From: Streptomyces celluloflavus
GTDB taxonomy: Bacteria; Actinomycetota; Actinomycetes; Streptomycetales; Streptomycetaceae
Assembly (NCBI GenBank): GCA_000720995.1
Contig: JOEL01000012.1
Coordinates: 186,001-250,000, forward strand
Direction of reading: 5' to 3'
DNA: 64,000 nt
Part shown: positions 36,945 to 47,008 of the stretch, piece by piece
How the letters are laid out: the number at the start of each line of letters is the position of its first letter
Position numbering within the stretch: the first letter of the stretch is position 1
The notes under the pieces: generated by a model
Databases searched by the model: none
What the model was told of the DNA's origin: nothing
What the model saw: only the letters and a program-made list of their open reading frames with translations
Position numbers and translations under genes: made by a program

Positions 36945-37760
36945 TCAGCCGGCCATCCGCCGGGTCGCCTCTTCGAGGCGGTCCGCGACGGTTCCGTTGA
37001 TGACCTCGTCGCCGATCCGTACCTGGACGCCGCCGAGGACCTCGGGGTCCACGTCGAGGTTCAGGTGGACCTGCCGTCCGTACATCCTGGCCAGCGAGGC
37101 GCCGAGACGCTCCCGCTGCCCTTCGTCGAGGGGCACCGCGGTGGTGACCACCGCGACCATCCGGCCCCGGCGGTCCGCGGCCAGCTTGGAGAGGGCGTCG
37201 AGCCCCGCTTCCAGGCTACGGCCCCGCGGCTGTCCGACGAGACGGACCACGAGCCGCTCGGTGACCGGGTTGGCCCGGCCGCCCAGCAGCGTGTGCAGCA
37301 GCGCGGTCTTGGCCGAGTCCGTGGCGTTGTGGTCCGTCAGCGCGCTGCGCAGCTCGCCCGCCGAGGTCACGATCCGGCCGAACCGGAACAGCTCGTCCTC
37401 GACGTCGTCGAGCTGGCCGACGCGCTGCGCCGCGATCAGGTCGGCGCTGTACGCCAGCTCCTCGATCGCGTCCGAGAGGTCACGCGAGCGCGACCAGCGG
37501 GACCGGACCATGCCGCTGACCAGGTCGGCGGCCGGGCCACCGACCTGGCTGCCGAGCAGCCGTCCGGCCAGCTCGGCCCGCGCCTCGCCGGTCTGCGCCG
37601 GGTCGGTGAGGACCCGACGCAGCGATACCTCGCGGTCGAGCAGAGCGGTGACGGCAGCCAGCTCCTCGGCGAGCTTCGCCGCGTCGACGGAGGTGTTGTC
37701 CGTCAGCGCGTCGAGCTGCTCGCGTGCGGAGGCGAGTGCCTCGCGGCTCGCTCCGTTCAT
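36945..37760 (-). CDS. atpH: ATP synthase delta subunit
   Basis: A 271-residue stator subunit, about 90 longer than E. coli delta, as usual in actinobacteria. The C-terminal ERLGASLARMYGRQVHLNLDVDPEVLGGVQVRIGDEVINGTVADRL is the OSCP/delta signature. The N-terminal helical half binds alpha. The ATG overlaps the atpF stop by 4 bases. Confidence 0.97.
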   Translation of the reverse strand: MNGASREALASAREQLDALTDNTSVDAAKLAEELAAVTALLDREVSLRRVLTDPAQTGEARAELAGRLLGSQVGGPAADLVSGMVRSRWSRSRDLSDAIEELAYSADLIAAQRVGQLDDVEDELFRFGRIVTSAGELRSALTDHNATDSAKTALLHTLLGGRANPVTERLVVRLVGQPRGRSLEAGLDALSKLAADRRGRMVAVVTTAVPLDEGQRERLGASLARMYGRQVHLNLDVDPEVLGGVQVRIGDEVINGTVADRLEEATRRMAG

Positions 37761-38323
37761 CGGCCGGCCTCAGCCTTCGTCGCGTCCGGCGCCGCCTTGG
37801 ACTCGAGCTCGTCGAGGAAGCGGTCGATGGTCCGGCTCTGCCGGGCGTGGTCCTCGAGGGACTCGCCGACGAGCTTGCCGGCCAGGTCGGTGGCGAGCTT
37901 GCCCACGTCCTGACGCAGCGACTGCGCGGCCTGCTTGCGGTCCGCCTCGATCTGGGCGTGACCGGCAGCGATGATCTCCTCACGCTGCCGCTGGCCCTCG
38001 GCACGCATCTCGGCGATGAGGGTCGCGCCCTGCTCCTGCGCCTCCTGGCGCAGCCGCGCGGCCTCGTGACGCGCGTCGGCGAGCTGGGCCCGGTAGTCCT
38101 CAAGCACCTGCTGAGCTTCGGCCTGGGCGGCCTCAGCCTTCTCCATGCCGCCCTCGATCGCCGCGCGGCGCTCGTCCAGAACCTTGTTGATGTTCGGGAG
38201 GAGCTTCTTGGCGAGGAAGCCGAAGACGATGAAGAAGGCGATAAGACCGATGACCAGCTCTGGAATCGGCGGGATCAGGGGGTTCTCAGGAACCTCCACC
38301 GCCATGTTCACCAGGGCGTTCAC
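37757..38323 (-). CDS. atpF: ATP synthase b subunit
   Basis: A 188-residue peripheral stalk protein: one membrane helix ELVIGLIAFFIVFGFLAKKLLP (about 22-43), then a long charged coiled coil (DERRAAIEGGMEKAEAAQAEAQQVLEDY onward) binding delta. A single b gene is present, with b and delta not fused as they are in mycobacteria. It is 41 bp after atpE. Confidence 0.97.
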   Translation of the reverse strand: MNALVNMAVEVPENPLIPPIPELVIGLIAFFIVFGFLAKKLLPNINKVLDERRAAIEGGMEKAEAAQAEAQQVLEDYRAQLADARHEAARLRQEAQEQGATLIAEMRAEGQRQREEIIAAGHAQIEADRKQAAQSLRQDVGKLATDLAGKLVGESLEDHARQSRTIDRFLDELESKAAPDATKAEAGR

Positions 38324-38364
38324 ATCAGTGCCTTCCGTCTGAATGGATAGTCGATGCGCTTCGT

Positions 38365-39502
<1,138 letters not shown>

Positions 39503-39766
39503 CGCGGGCTCCTTCAGCGTGGCGCATGGGTACGGCAACCTCGTTGTGTCGGCGCGGCGTTGAGCCACGGTGCGGCACTGGACTGGTGTTACGGAATGGG
39601 GGGCGGCGGTTCGGCGCTGGGCCGGGTCGGATCACAGGCATGGGTCGTGAGGACTGCCCGTTCCATCCCGTGGAACTCAGGAGCTCAGCCACCTGCACCA
39701 ACTGTGCCGCAGTTGGCATCGGACGATAGCAGGCCCGCGTGCGGGCGTTTATCCCGGCCCTACCGG
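39503..39766. other. atpI-atpB intercistronic region
   Basis: A 264-bp gap inside the operon with no supported gene. It holds a perfect hairpin CCAACTG-TGCCG-CAGTTGG (39698-39716) about 50 nt after the atpI stop, and the atpB ribosome-binding site. A plus-strand frame of 67 codons has no motif and was not accepted. An internal promoter cannot be excluded. Confidence 0.45.
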
Positions 39767-40204
39767 TCACGTCGGCGACCCCGCCGTCTCCGCCGCCTTC
39801 GCCTCTGCGGAGTCGGGGTCGACGTAGAGAATCTTTGCCTTCATGTGACCGTGGGTCTGGGCGGCGATCCACACCAGGGTGGCGCCGAGCAACGTGAACG
39901 CAAATGCCTTGGTATCAAAGAGCGTTGTGCCCTTGAACGCCAGCAGGAAGACGCCGACGAGCAGGATCTGCAGCGTGTAGAGCAGCAGCCCCATCATCTG
40001 GAACAGCTGCGGAAGGTTCTTCGCGGCGTACTGGAGGACGGCGAGTCCGGCACCCATCACGAGCAGCACCAATGCGGTGCCGACGACGGCGCCGAGCGCT
40101 CCCGCCCCGCCCGCGACCGCAGCGCTCACGGCAACGGCGATGACGCCGATGGCGAGCGTGGGCACAGCGGCGTGAAGGAGAAGTCGGGCGTCATTCGACT
40201 GCAT
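39767..40204 (-). CDS. atpI: ATP synthase protein I
   Basis: A 145-residue membrane protein with four hydrophobic segments (LLHAAVPTLAIGVIAVAVSAAV, LGAVVGTALVLLVMGAGLAVL, QMMGLLLYTLQILLVGVFLLAF, KAFAFTLLGATLVWIAAQT). It is the first gene of the operon, as in S. lividans. AtpI proteins assist c-ring assembly or Mg handling in other bacteria but are not essential. The sequence is variable; assignment rests on topology and position. Confidence 0.88.
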   Translation of the reverse strand: MQSNDARLLLHAAVPTLAIGVIAVAVSAAVAGGAGALGAVVGTALVLLVMGAGLAVLQYAAKNLPQLFQMMGLLLYTLQILLVGVFLLAFKGTTLFDTKAFAFTLLGATLVWIAAQTHGHMKAKILYVDPDSAEAKAAETAGSPT

Positions 40205-40493
40205 GGCGGCGCTCCGGCAAAAGGTGGGGGTGATGTCGTCAAGGACGAGCGTAGCCCCGGCCTGAGGAAGAACCTGAGGCCAAAGGGCCGTCGCACTACG
40301 GTCCTTCGGCTCTACCGCCGGGTTTCGTGAACGGTATCACAAACTATTTGATGAGGTCTTTACCTGGTTCGTGTGCTGCCTGTCACACTTGAGCGTGAAC
40401 CTGCGCGTTGGTGCAGTGACAGCACAACTTCTGTCTGGTATGGGGTCAACCGCCCAGGTTTATGACCCTCATCGGAGTGGTCGAACCCCTGCT
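40205..40493 (-). promoter_or_regulatory. atp operon promoter region with Crp-like palindrome
   Basis: The 289-bp gap must hold the atp promoter. The minus strand at 40343-40324 contains TTTGTGATACCGTTCACGAA, an imperfect palindrome TGTGA-N6-TCACG close to the TGTGA-N6-TCACA Crp site. A stretch TTGACC near 40450 could be a -35. No confident -10 was identified. The mRNA leader before atpI would be at least 100 nt. Confidence 0.45.
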
Positions 40494-41849
40494 TCAGTGG
40501 TGACTGTCCGCCCGCCGGTGGTCCGCGAAGCGTGACCGGTCGCCGATCGCGGTGGCCCCGTGGACCCCCACCGGAACCGGTTCCCGTTCCTCCGCCGGCT
40601 CGCCCGCGGCCGCACCGTCCGCCGCCGTCACCGCGTCGTCGATCACCGTCTCCGGCGCGGCCGGCGCGCGGACGACCCTGCGGTAGCGCGGCGGCACCAT
40701 CCGCTCCGCCCAGCGCGGCGCCCGCGGCCTGAACCGCGGCAGCAGGAGCAGCACCAGGCCGACCGCGCTCAGCAGCGTGATGCTCAGCACGATCCACATG
40801 CTCGCGTTGTTCACCGAGTAGGCGACCGCGCCGAAGGCGATCAGCGCCGACCAGAAGTACATGATCAGGACAGCGCGGCTGTGAGAATGGCCGATCTCCA
40901 GCAGTCGGTGGTGGAGATGGCCGCGGTCGGCGGCGAACGGCGACTGGCCCTGCCACGTACGCCGCACGATCGCCAGGATGAGGTCGGCGACCGGCACCGC
41001 GATGATCGTCAGCGGCAGCAGCAGCGGGATGTAAACCGGCACCATCGCGTGGGTCGCCTCGCGCAGACCGCCCACCTTCGAGTTGAGCAGGTCCGGGTCG
41101 ACCTGGCCGGTCACCGAGACCGCCCCGGCCGCCAGCACCAGACCGATCAGCATCGATCCGGAATCGCCCATGAAGATCCGCGCCGGGTGCATGTTGTGCG
41201 GCAGGAAGCCCACGCACATGCCCATCAGAACGACCGAGAACAGCGTTGCGGGCGCGGCCGCCTCGATGCCGTAGCCGAACCACATCCGGTACGCGTACAT
41301 GAAGAACGCCGCGGCGGCGATGCAGACCATGCCGGAGGCCAGCCCGTCCAGGCCGTCGACGAAATTGACGGCGTTGATCGTGATCACGACCAGGGCGACG
41401 GTCAGCAGGGTGCCCTGCATCGGGGTCAGCGAGACGGTGCCGACACCGGGGATCGGGATCCACAGGATCGTCAGGCCCTGGAGGACCATCACGCCCGCGG
41501 CGATCATCTGGCCGCCGAGCTTGACCAGCGCGTCCACGCCCCACTTGTCGTCCAGGACCCCCAGCAGCCAGATCAGCGCGGCACCGGAGAGCAGCGCCCG
41601 TGGCTCGTTGGATTCGAAGACGCTCTTGAGGTTCGTCAGATGCGAGGCGACCAGCAGTCCCGCGCACAGCCCGCCGAACATCGCGATGCCGCCGAGCCGT
41701 GGTGTCGGTTCGCGGTGCACATCACGCGCCCGGATCTCCGGCACCGCCCCGGCCGCGATCGCGAACTTCCGCACCGGCCCGGTCAGCAGGTAGGTCACCG
41801 CGGCCGTGACGCACAGCGTCAGCAGGTATTCACGCACGGGCTGCCCCAT
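40494..41849 (-). CDS. MraY/WecA-family undecaprenyl-phosphate sugar-1-phosphate transferase
   Basis: A 451-residue polytopic membrane protein (about 11 helices) with the family motifs LLGVLDDKWG, NFVDGLDGLASG, IFMGDSGSMLIG and HLHHRLLEIGHSH. It transfers a sugar-1-phosphate (probably GlcNAc-1-P) to undecaprenyl phosphate for wall glycopolymer synthesis. The C-terminal 70 residues are hydrophilic. The ATG at 41849 lacks a Shine-Dalgarno sequence; GTG 41837 with GGGG upstream is an alternative start. Synteny before atpI matches rfe/wecA in mycobacteria. Confidence 0.9.
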   Translation of the reverse strand: MGQPVREYLLTLCVTAAVTYLLTGPVRKFAIAAGAVPEIRARDVHREPTPRLGGIAMFGGLCAGLLVASHLTNLKSVFESNEPRALLSGAALIWLLGVLDDKWGVDALVKLGGQMIAAGVMVLQGLTILWIPIPGVGTVSLTPMQGTLLTVALVVITINAVNFVDGLDGLASGMVCIAAAAFFMYAYRMWFGYGIEAAAPATLFSVVLMGMCVGFLPHNMHPARIFMGDSGSMLIGLVLAAGAVSVTGQVDPDLLNSKVGGLREATHAMVPVYIPLLLPLTIIAVPVADLILAIVRRTWQGQSPFAADRGHLHHRLLEIGHSHSRAVLIMYFWSALIAFGAVAYSVNNASMWIVLSITLLSAVGLVLLLLPRFRPRAPRWAERMVPPRYRRVVRAPAAPETVIDDAVTAADGAAAGEPAEEREPVPVGVHGATAIGDRSRFADHRRADSHH

Positions 41850-41978
41850 TGGTATAGCTGGCCATCACAGCCTCACACCCTATGCGGGTCGGCCCCCTCA
41901 CCGTGAAACAGGGGAAGACGCGGCTCCTCCTCGAAGGGTTGCGGCCGGGCGGCGACACCCGGCCCTGACCGGGACGAT

Positions 41979-43370
41979 TCAGTCGTGACCGGGATAAGGC
42001 GGGAACCGCCGGGCCAGCGCGACGGCTCCGGAACGGGCCGCCGGATCCTCGCGCAGCGCCGCCGCGATCAGCTCCGCGATCCGCGCCATCTCGGCCTCCC
42101 CCATCCCCTGGGTCGTCACCGCGGCGGTGCCCAGCCGGATGCCGGTGCTGCGGGCCGCGGGGTTCCTGGCGGCCTCGGCGCACGGCAGCGCGCAGGTGTC
42201 CAGCACGATCCCGGCGGCCGCCAGCCGGCCTCGGGCGGTCCGCGCGTCCACCCCGAGCGGGGCGGTGTCCGCGCTGATCAGATGGGTGTCGGTACCGCCG
42301 GTGGTGATCGTCAGCCCCTGGCCGGCCAGCGCCGCGGCGAGCGCGCGGGCGTTGGCGGTGACCTGGTGGGCGTACGCGCCGAAGGCGGGGGTGGCGGCCT
42401 CGCCGAAGGCGACGGCCTTGGCGGCGACGGAGTTCATCTGGGCGCCCGCCTGGGTGAACGGGAACACCGCCCGGTCGATCCGCTCGGCCAGCCGCGCACC
42501 GCACAGGATCAGCCCGCCGCGCGGCCCGCGCAGCACCTTGTGCGTGGTGGCGCACACCACATCGGCGTACGGGACGGGGCTGGGCGCCGCTCCCCCGGCG
42601 ATCAGTCCCATCGGGTGCGCGACATCCGCGATCAGGTAGGCGCCGGTCTCGTCGGCGATATCGCGGAAGGCGGCGTAGTCGATGTGCCGGGGGTAGGAGA
42701 TCGAACCGCAGACGATGGCCTTGGGGCGGTGCTCACGGGCCAGTGCGCGGATCGCGTCGTAATCGAGGAGTCCGGTCTCCTCGTCGACGCCGTAGCCGAC
42801 GAAGTCGAACCAGCGGCCGGAGAAGTTGGCCGGGGAGCCGTGGGTGAGGTGTCCGCCGTGCGGGAGGGACATGGCCAGGACGGTGTCTCCCGGGCGCAGC
42901 AGGGCGGCGTAGGCGGCCAGCACGGCCGAGGACCCGGAGTGGGCCTGGACGTTGGCGTGTTCGGCGCGGAAAAGGGCCTTGGCGCGTTCGACGGCAATCC
43001 GTTCGGCGAGGTCCACGATCTCGCAGCCGCCGTGGTGCCGAGCGCCCGGATAGCCCTCGGCGTACTTGTTGGTCAGCGGGGAGCCGAGGGCGGCGAGCAC
43101 GGCGGGCGAGGTGAAGTTCTCCGCGGCGATCAGCTGGAGGCCGTCGGCCTGGCGGGCGCACTCGGCGAGCAGTATCCCGGCGATCTCCGGGTCCTCGCTC
43201 AGCAGGGCGGCGAAGTCACCGACGCCGGCCGGCGCGGCGGCACCGGCGCGCGCGGACCGGCGCGCCCGCTCCGCGGCCTCCTCGGCGCCAACGGCCCCGG
43301 ACGCTCGCTCGGCGGCCGGGACGCGGCCGGCCCGGGTCTCGCTGCGGGGTGACGTGGTGGTGGCAGGCAT
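41979..43370 (-). CDS. glyA: Serine hydroxymethyltransferase-like protein with N-terminal extension
   Basis: A 463-residue PLP enzyme of fold type I: QLIAAENFTSPAVLAALGSPLTNKYAEGYPGARHHGGCEIVD, ADVAHPMGLIAGG and the Lys motif ATTHKVLRGPRGG. It would interconvert serine and glycine with tetrahydrofolate. It carries about 55 extra N-terminal residues (Ala/Arg-rich, low complexity) and differs enough from housekeeping GlyA that it is probably a second SHMT. ATG 43370 has GGAG 8 nt upstream; a further start upstream would only lengthen the odd N-terminus. It is followed at 129 bp by the transferase gene. Confidence 0.88.
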   Translation of the reverse strand: MPATTTSPRSETRAGRVPAAERASGAVGAEEAAERARRSARAGAAAPAGVGDFAALLSEDPEIAGILLAECARQADGLQLIAAENFTSPAVLAALGSPLTNKYAEGYPGARHHGGCEIVDLAERIAVERAKALFRAEHANVQAHSGSSAVLAAYAALLRPGDTVLAMSLPHGGHLTHGSPANFSGRWFDFVGYGVDEETGLLDYDAIRALAREHRPKAIVCGSISYPRHIDYAAFRDIADETGAYLIADVAHPMGLIAGGAAPSPVPYADVVCATTHKVLRGPRGGLILCGARLAERIDRAVFPFTQAGAQMNSVAAKAVAFGEAATPAFGAYAHQVTANARALAAALAGQGLTITTGGTDTHLISADTAPLGVDARTARGRLAAAGIVLDTCALPCAEAARNPAARSTGIRLGTAAVTTQGMGEAEMARIAELIAAALREDPAARSGAVALARRFPPYPGHD

Positions 43371-43466
43371 GGCGTGCTCCGGGCCTCGTACGGGGTCGTA
43401 GTCCCAATGTAGGCGCGGCACGGCGATCGGGCGCGGTGTGCGCGGCCACCGGGCCGCGTCCGGGGG

Positions 43467-44156
43467 TCAGGCGCGTGCCGGGAGTCCCGTCAGTGCCGTG
43501 ACGACCGGGTCGAGTGCCTGGTTGATCTCGTCGCCGATGGAGCGGAAGAAGGTGATGGGGGCGCCGTAGGGGTCGTAGACCTCGTCGGACTCCGGGTCGG
43601 GCGCCAGCAGCCAGCCGCGCAGCGCGGCGGCGGCGCCGACCAGCGCGCGGGCGCGCTCGACCAGCCCGCCGTCCGGCAGGTCCGGATCGGGCTCGGGCAG
43701 GGTGGCGGGGTCTATCGCCCGCACCAGCCGGTTGAACTCCTTGAGGGTGAAGGTGCGCAGTCCCGCGGAGTGGCCCATCGAGATGACCTGGGCGCGGTGG
43801 TCGCGGGTGGCGGTCAGCACCAGGTCGGCGCGGATGACGTGCTCGTCCAGGAGTTCCCGGCCGATGAAGCCGGCCGGGTCGGCGCCGTAGTCGGCGAGCA
43901 CGGTGGCGGCGTGTGCCTCCATCGGGGCGCCTTCGTGGCCCCAGGTGCCGGCGCTCTCCACGAGCAGCCCGCCGCTGCGGGCCTCCCCCAGGCGTACCTC
44001 CAGGGCATGGCGGTGCAGCCGCTCGGTGATCGGCGAGCGGCAGACGTTGCCGGTGCTGACGTGGAGGATCCGGAAGGCGGGGAGGCGGCGGGAGGGGGCG
44101 GATGGGGGCAAGTCGTCGTCGCAGGGTCCTGCTATGCCACGCCCCAGGGGCGCCAT
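43467..44156 (-). CDS. Low-molecular-weight protein tyrosine phosphatase-like protein lacking the nucleophilic Cys
   Basis: A 229-residue protein with the LMW-PTP fold signature FRILHVSTGNVCRSPITERL, then VESAGTWGHEGAPMEAHAATVLADYG and VYDPYGAPITFF (the DPY general-acid loop). In active members the loop reads CxGNxCRSP, with the first Cys as nucleophile; here that position is Ser34. The second Cys and the Arg are kept. The ATG shares a base with the sua5 stop (TGATG), so the two are coupled. It may be a pseudophosphatase or phosphopeptide-binding protein. Length (about 70 over the usual 155) comes from an N-terminal leader and an insert. Confidence 0.85.
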   Translation of the reverse strand: MAPLGRGIAGPCDDDLPPSAPSRRLPAFRILHVSTGNVCRSPITERLHRHALEVRLGEARSGGLLVESAGTWGHEGAPMEAHAATVLADYGADPAGFIGRELLDEHVIRADLVLTATRDHRAQVISMGHSAGLRTFTLKEFNRLVRAIDPATLPEPDPDLPDGGLVERARALVGAAAALRGWLLAPDPESDEVYDPYGAPITFFRSIGDEINQALDPVVTALTGLPARA

Positions 44157-44803
44157 CAATTGGCCACCTCGAGATCGGGCACGACCTTGCGCAGCTCGTC
44201 CGCGCTGATCGCGCCCTCGCGCAGCAGCACCGGGATCCGGCCGGTGACGTCGACGATCGAGGACGGCACGGCCGCGGGGGTCGGGCCGCCGTCGAGGTAG
44301 ACGGAGACCGAGTCGCCGAGCATCTCCTGGGCGGCGTCGCAGTCCTGCGGAGACGGGTGGCCGGTGAGGTTGGCGCTGGAGACGGCCATCGGGCCGAAGT
44401 CGGTGAGCAGCTCGATCGCGACGGGGTGCAGCGGCATCCGTACCGCGACCGTGCCGCGGGTCTCGCCGAGGTCCCAGGTCAGCGACGGCTGGTGGGTGGC
44501 GACCAGGGTCAGCGCGCCGGGCCAGAAGGCGTCGACCAGCTCCCATGCCTGCTCGGAGAAGTCGGTGACCAGGCCGTGCAGGGTGTTCGGGGATCCGACG
44601 AGGACCGGGGAGGGCATCCCGCGGCCGCGGCCCTTGGCCTCCAGCAGGTCGCCGACTGCCTCGGCGCTGAACGCGTCCGCACCGATGCCGTAGACGGTAT
44701 CGGTCGGCAGCACGACCAGCTCGCCGCGGCGGACGGCCGAGGCGGCCTCGCGCAGACCGGTCGCGCGGTCGGTCGCGTCGGTGCAGTCGTATCGCCGTGC
44801 CAT
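44156..44803 (-). CDS. L-threonylcarbamoyladenylate synthase (Sua5/YwlC/TsaC family)
   Basis: A 215-residue protein: LVVLPTDTVYGIGADAFSAEAVGDLLEAKGRG, MPSPVLVGS, FWPGALTLV and MAVSSANLTG. It makes threonylcarbamoyl-AMP from threonine, bicarbonate and ATP for the t6A37 tRNA modification. It lies between prmC and the phosphatase-like gene, the classic hemK-sua5 neighbourhood. There is no C-terminal Sua5 extension, so it is of the shorter YwlC type. Confidence 0.95.
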   Translation of the reverse strand: MARRYDCTDATDRATGLREAASAVRRGELVVLPTDTVYGIGADAFSAEAVGDLLEAKGRGRGMPSPVLVGSPNTLHGLVTDFSEQAWELVDAFWPGALTLVATHQPSLTWDLGETRGTVAVRMPLHPVAIELLTDFGPMAVSSANLTGHPSPQDCDAAQEMLGDSVSVYLDGGPTPAAVPSSIVDVTGRIPVLLREGAISADELRKVVPDLEVAN

Positions 44804-44856
44804 TTAGCAGACCTCCTCGTGCGGAACGGATACATCAGGCGTCGGGGCGGCGGGTG

Positions 44857-45738
44857 TCATGGTGTCGCCCGGCGCGCGGTGGCGAAGCGGGGCCGGTTGT
44901 TGAGATCGGGGTGGTCGGCCGCGTCCGCCCACCCCTTCTCCTCGGTGAAGATCCACGGCACCTGTCCGCCCTGGGTGTCGGCGTGCTCGATGACGACGAC
45001 GCCGCCGGGCCGCAGCAGCCGGTGTGCGGTCCGCTCGATGCCGCGAATGGTGTCCAGGCCGTCCTCGCCGGAGAACAGCGCCAGCCCGGGGTCGTGGTCG
45101 CGGGCCTCGGGTGCGACGTACTCCCACTCGGTCAGCGGGATGTACGGCGGGTTGGAGACGACGAGGTCGACCTGGCCGTCCAGCTCGGGGAGCGCGCTGA
45201 GCGCGTCCCCGTGGTGCAGGACGACGCGCGAGCCCGCGACGTTCTTCTGCGCGTACTGCAACGCGTCTTCGGAGAGTTCCACGGCGTGCACCCGCGAGCG
45301 CGGCACCTCCTGTGCGAGGGCGAGGGCGATGGCCCCGGAGCCGGTGCACAGATCGACGATCAGCGGCTCGACGACGTCCATGGCGCGGACCGCGTCTATC
45401 GCCCAGCCGACCACCGATTCGGTCTCCGGGCGGGGGACGAACACCCCGGGCCCGACGTGGAGTTCGAGGTAGCGGAAGAAGGCGCGGCCGGTGATGTGCT
45501 GGAGCGGTTCGCGTGCCTCGCGGCGGGCGATCGCCTCCCAGTAGCGGGCGTCGAAGTCCGCGTCGGGGACCGTGTGCAGCTCGCCCCGTTTGACGCCGTG
45601 CACATGCGCGGCGAGCTCCTCGGCGTCGAAACGCGGGGAGGGCACGCCGGCGTCGGCCAGCCGCTGGGTGGCCTGGGCCACCTCGGCGAGCAGCACCGAG
45701 CGGGGGTTCGGGGGGCGCTCCCCGGGGGAATGCAGCAC
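44857..45738 (-). CDS. prmC: Peptide chain release factor N5-glutamine methyltransferase
   Basis: A 293-residue SAM-dependent methyltransferase: HITGRAFFRYLELHVGPGVFVPRPETE, SAM site LIVDLCTGSGAIALALAQEV and the substrate motif VVSNPPYIPLTEWEYV. It methylates the Gln of the GGQ motif in RF1/RF2. GTG 45738 starts the frame 31 bp after prfA, and cotranscription with prfA is the usual arrangement. Confidence 0.97.
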   Translation of the reverse strand: MLHSPGERPPNPRSVLLAEVAQATQRLADAGVPSPRFDAEELAAHVHGVKRGELHTVPDADFDARYWEAIARREAREPLQHITGRAFFRYLELHVGPGVFVPRPETESVVGWAIDAVRAMDVVEPLIVDLCTGSGAIALALAQEVPRSRVHAVELSEDALQYAQKNVAGSRVVLHHGDALSALPELDGQVDLVVSNPPYIPLTEWEYVAPEARDHDPGLALFSGEDGLDTIRGIERTAHRLLRPGGVVVIEHADTQGGQVPWIFTEEKGWADAADHPDLNNRPRFATARRATP

Positions 45739-45769
45739 GGGGCTTCCTCCAGCCGGTACGTACGGGGTC

Positions 45770-46849
45770 TTACTGGGCGGCGGCGAGCTTGGCCGCGGAG
45801 TCGGCGTCCACGCACGCCTGGATGACCGGGTCGAGCTCGCCGTCGAGCACCTGGTCCAAGTTGTACGCCTTGAAGCCGACCCGGTGGTCCGAGATGCGGT
45901 TCTCCGGGAAGTTGTACGTCCGGATGCGCTCCGAGCGGTCCACCGTCCGCACCTGGCTGCGCCGGGCGTCCGACGCCTCCCGCTCCGCCTCTTCCTGGGC
46001 CGCGGCCAGCAGCCGCGAGCGCAGGATACGCATCGCCTGCTCCTTGTTCTGGAGCTGGCTCTTCTCGTTCTGGCAGGAGACGACGATGCCGGTGGGCAGG
46101 TGGGTGATGCGCACGGCGGAGTCGGTGGTGTTGACCGACTGGCCGCCGGGGCCCGAGGAGCGGTAGACGTCGATGCGCAGGTCGTTGGGGCCGATCTCGA
46201 CCTCGACCTCCTCGGCCTCGGGCGTGACGAGCACGCCGGCCGCGGAGGTGTGGATACGGCCCTGGGACTCGGTGGCCGGCACCCGCTGGACGCGGTGCAC
46301 GCCGCCCTCGTACTTCAACCGCGCCCAGACGCCCTGGCCGGGCTCGGTGGCGCCGTTGCCGCCCTTGGTCTTCACGGCGACCTGGACGTCCTTGTAACCG
46401 CCGAGGTCGGACTCGTTGGCTTCGAGGATCTCGGTCTTCCAGCCGGCCCGCTCGGCGTAGCGCAGATACATCCGCAGCAGATCGCCGGCGAACAGCGCGG
46501 ACTCCTCGCCGCCCTCGCCCGCCTTGACCTCCAGGATGACGTCCTTGTCGTCGCTGGGGTCGCGCGGTACGAGCAGCAGCCGCAGCTTCTCGGTCAGCGT
46601 CTCGCGGCGGGCGTCGAGTTCCTTGACCTCGTCGGCGAAGTCCGGGTCGTCCACGGCGAATTCGCGCGCGGTCTCGATGTCTTCGCCGGTCTGCTTCCAG
46701 GAGCGGTACGTCGTGATGATCGGGGTCAGTTCGGAGTAGCGCTTGTTGAGCCGCTTGGCCTCGCGCTGGTCGGCGTGGACCGCGGGGTCGGCCAGTTGCT
46801 TCTCAAGACCGGCGTGCTCGCCGATCAGTTCCTCGACCGCCTCGAACAT
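45770..46849 (-). CDS. prfA: Peptide chain release factor 1
   Basis: A 359-residue RF1: the UAA/UAG tripeptide motif region [18 protein letters not shown] and the catalytic [25 protein letters not shown] 46849 ([12 protein letters not shown]) fits the family length, with GAGGA 8-9 nt upstream. It lies downstream of rpmE behind a strong terminator, so it probably has its own promoter. Confidence 0.98.
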   Translation of the reverse strand: MFEAVEELIGEHAGLEKQLADPAVHADQREAKRLNKRYSELTPIITTYRSWKQTGEDIETAREFAVDDPDFADEVKELDARRETLTEKLRLLLVPRDPSDDKDVILEVKAGEGGEESALFAGDLLRMYLRYAERAGWKTEILEANESDLGGYKDVQVAVKTKGGNGATEPGQGVWARLKYEGGVHRVQRVPATESQGRIHTSAAGVLVTPEAEEVEVEIGPNDLRIDVYRSSGPGGQSVNTTDSAVRITHLPTGIVVSCQNEKSQLQNKEQAMRILRSRLLAAAQEEAEREASDARRSQVRTVDRSERIRTYNFPENRISDHRVGFKAYNLDQVLDGELDPVIQACVDADSAAKLAAAQ

Positions 46850-46947
46850 CGTGGGGTTCCTCTGCTGACTGGGTGTTCCGGGGGCCGGCACCTGTGCGGC
46901 GGGGCCGCGGCTTCCCGGACCCCCGGCCGGGTCCGTGGCCTGGACGA

Positions 46948-46998
46948 CAAAGCGCCGGTCCGGTCACCCCTGCGAAGGGGCGACCGGAGACCGGCGCC
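46948..46998 (-). terminator. rpmE terminator
   Basis: A long hairpin: GCGCCGGTC (46952-46960) with GACCGGCGC (46989-46997 region) and inner CACCCC/GGGG arms around TGCGAA. On the minus strand it is followed by TTTGT. It lies 11-60 bp after the rpmE stop. Confidence 0.75.
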
Positions 46999-47008
46999 TT
47001 GCGGGTCG

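Noticed and set aside
39526-39729. 67-codon plus-strand frame in the atpI-atpB gap
   Set aside because: It is antisense to the atp transcript with no motif and weak coding bias.
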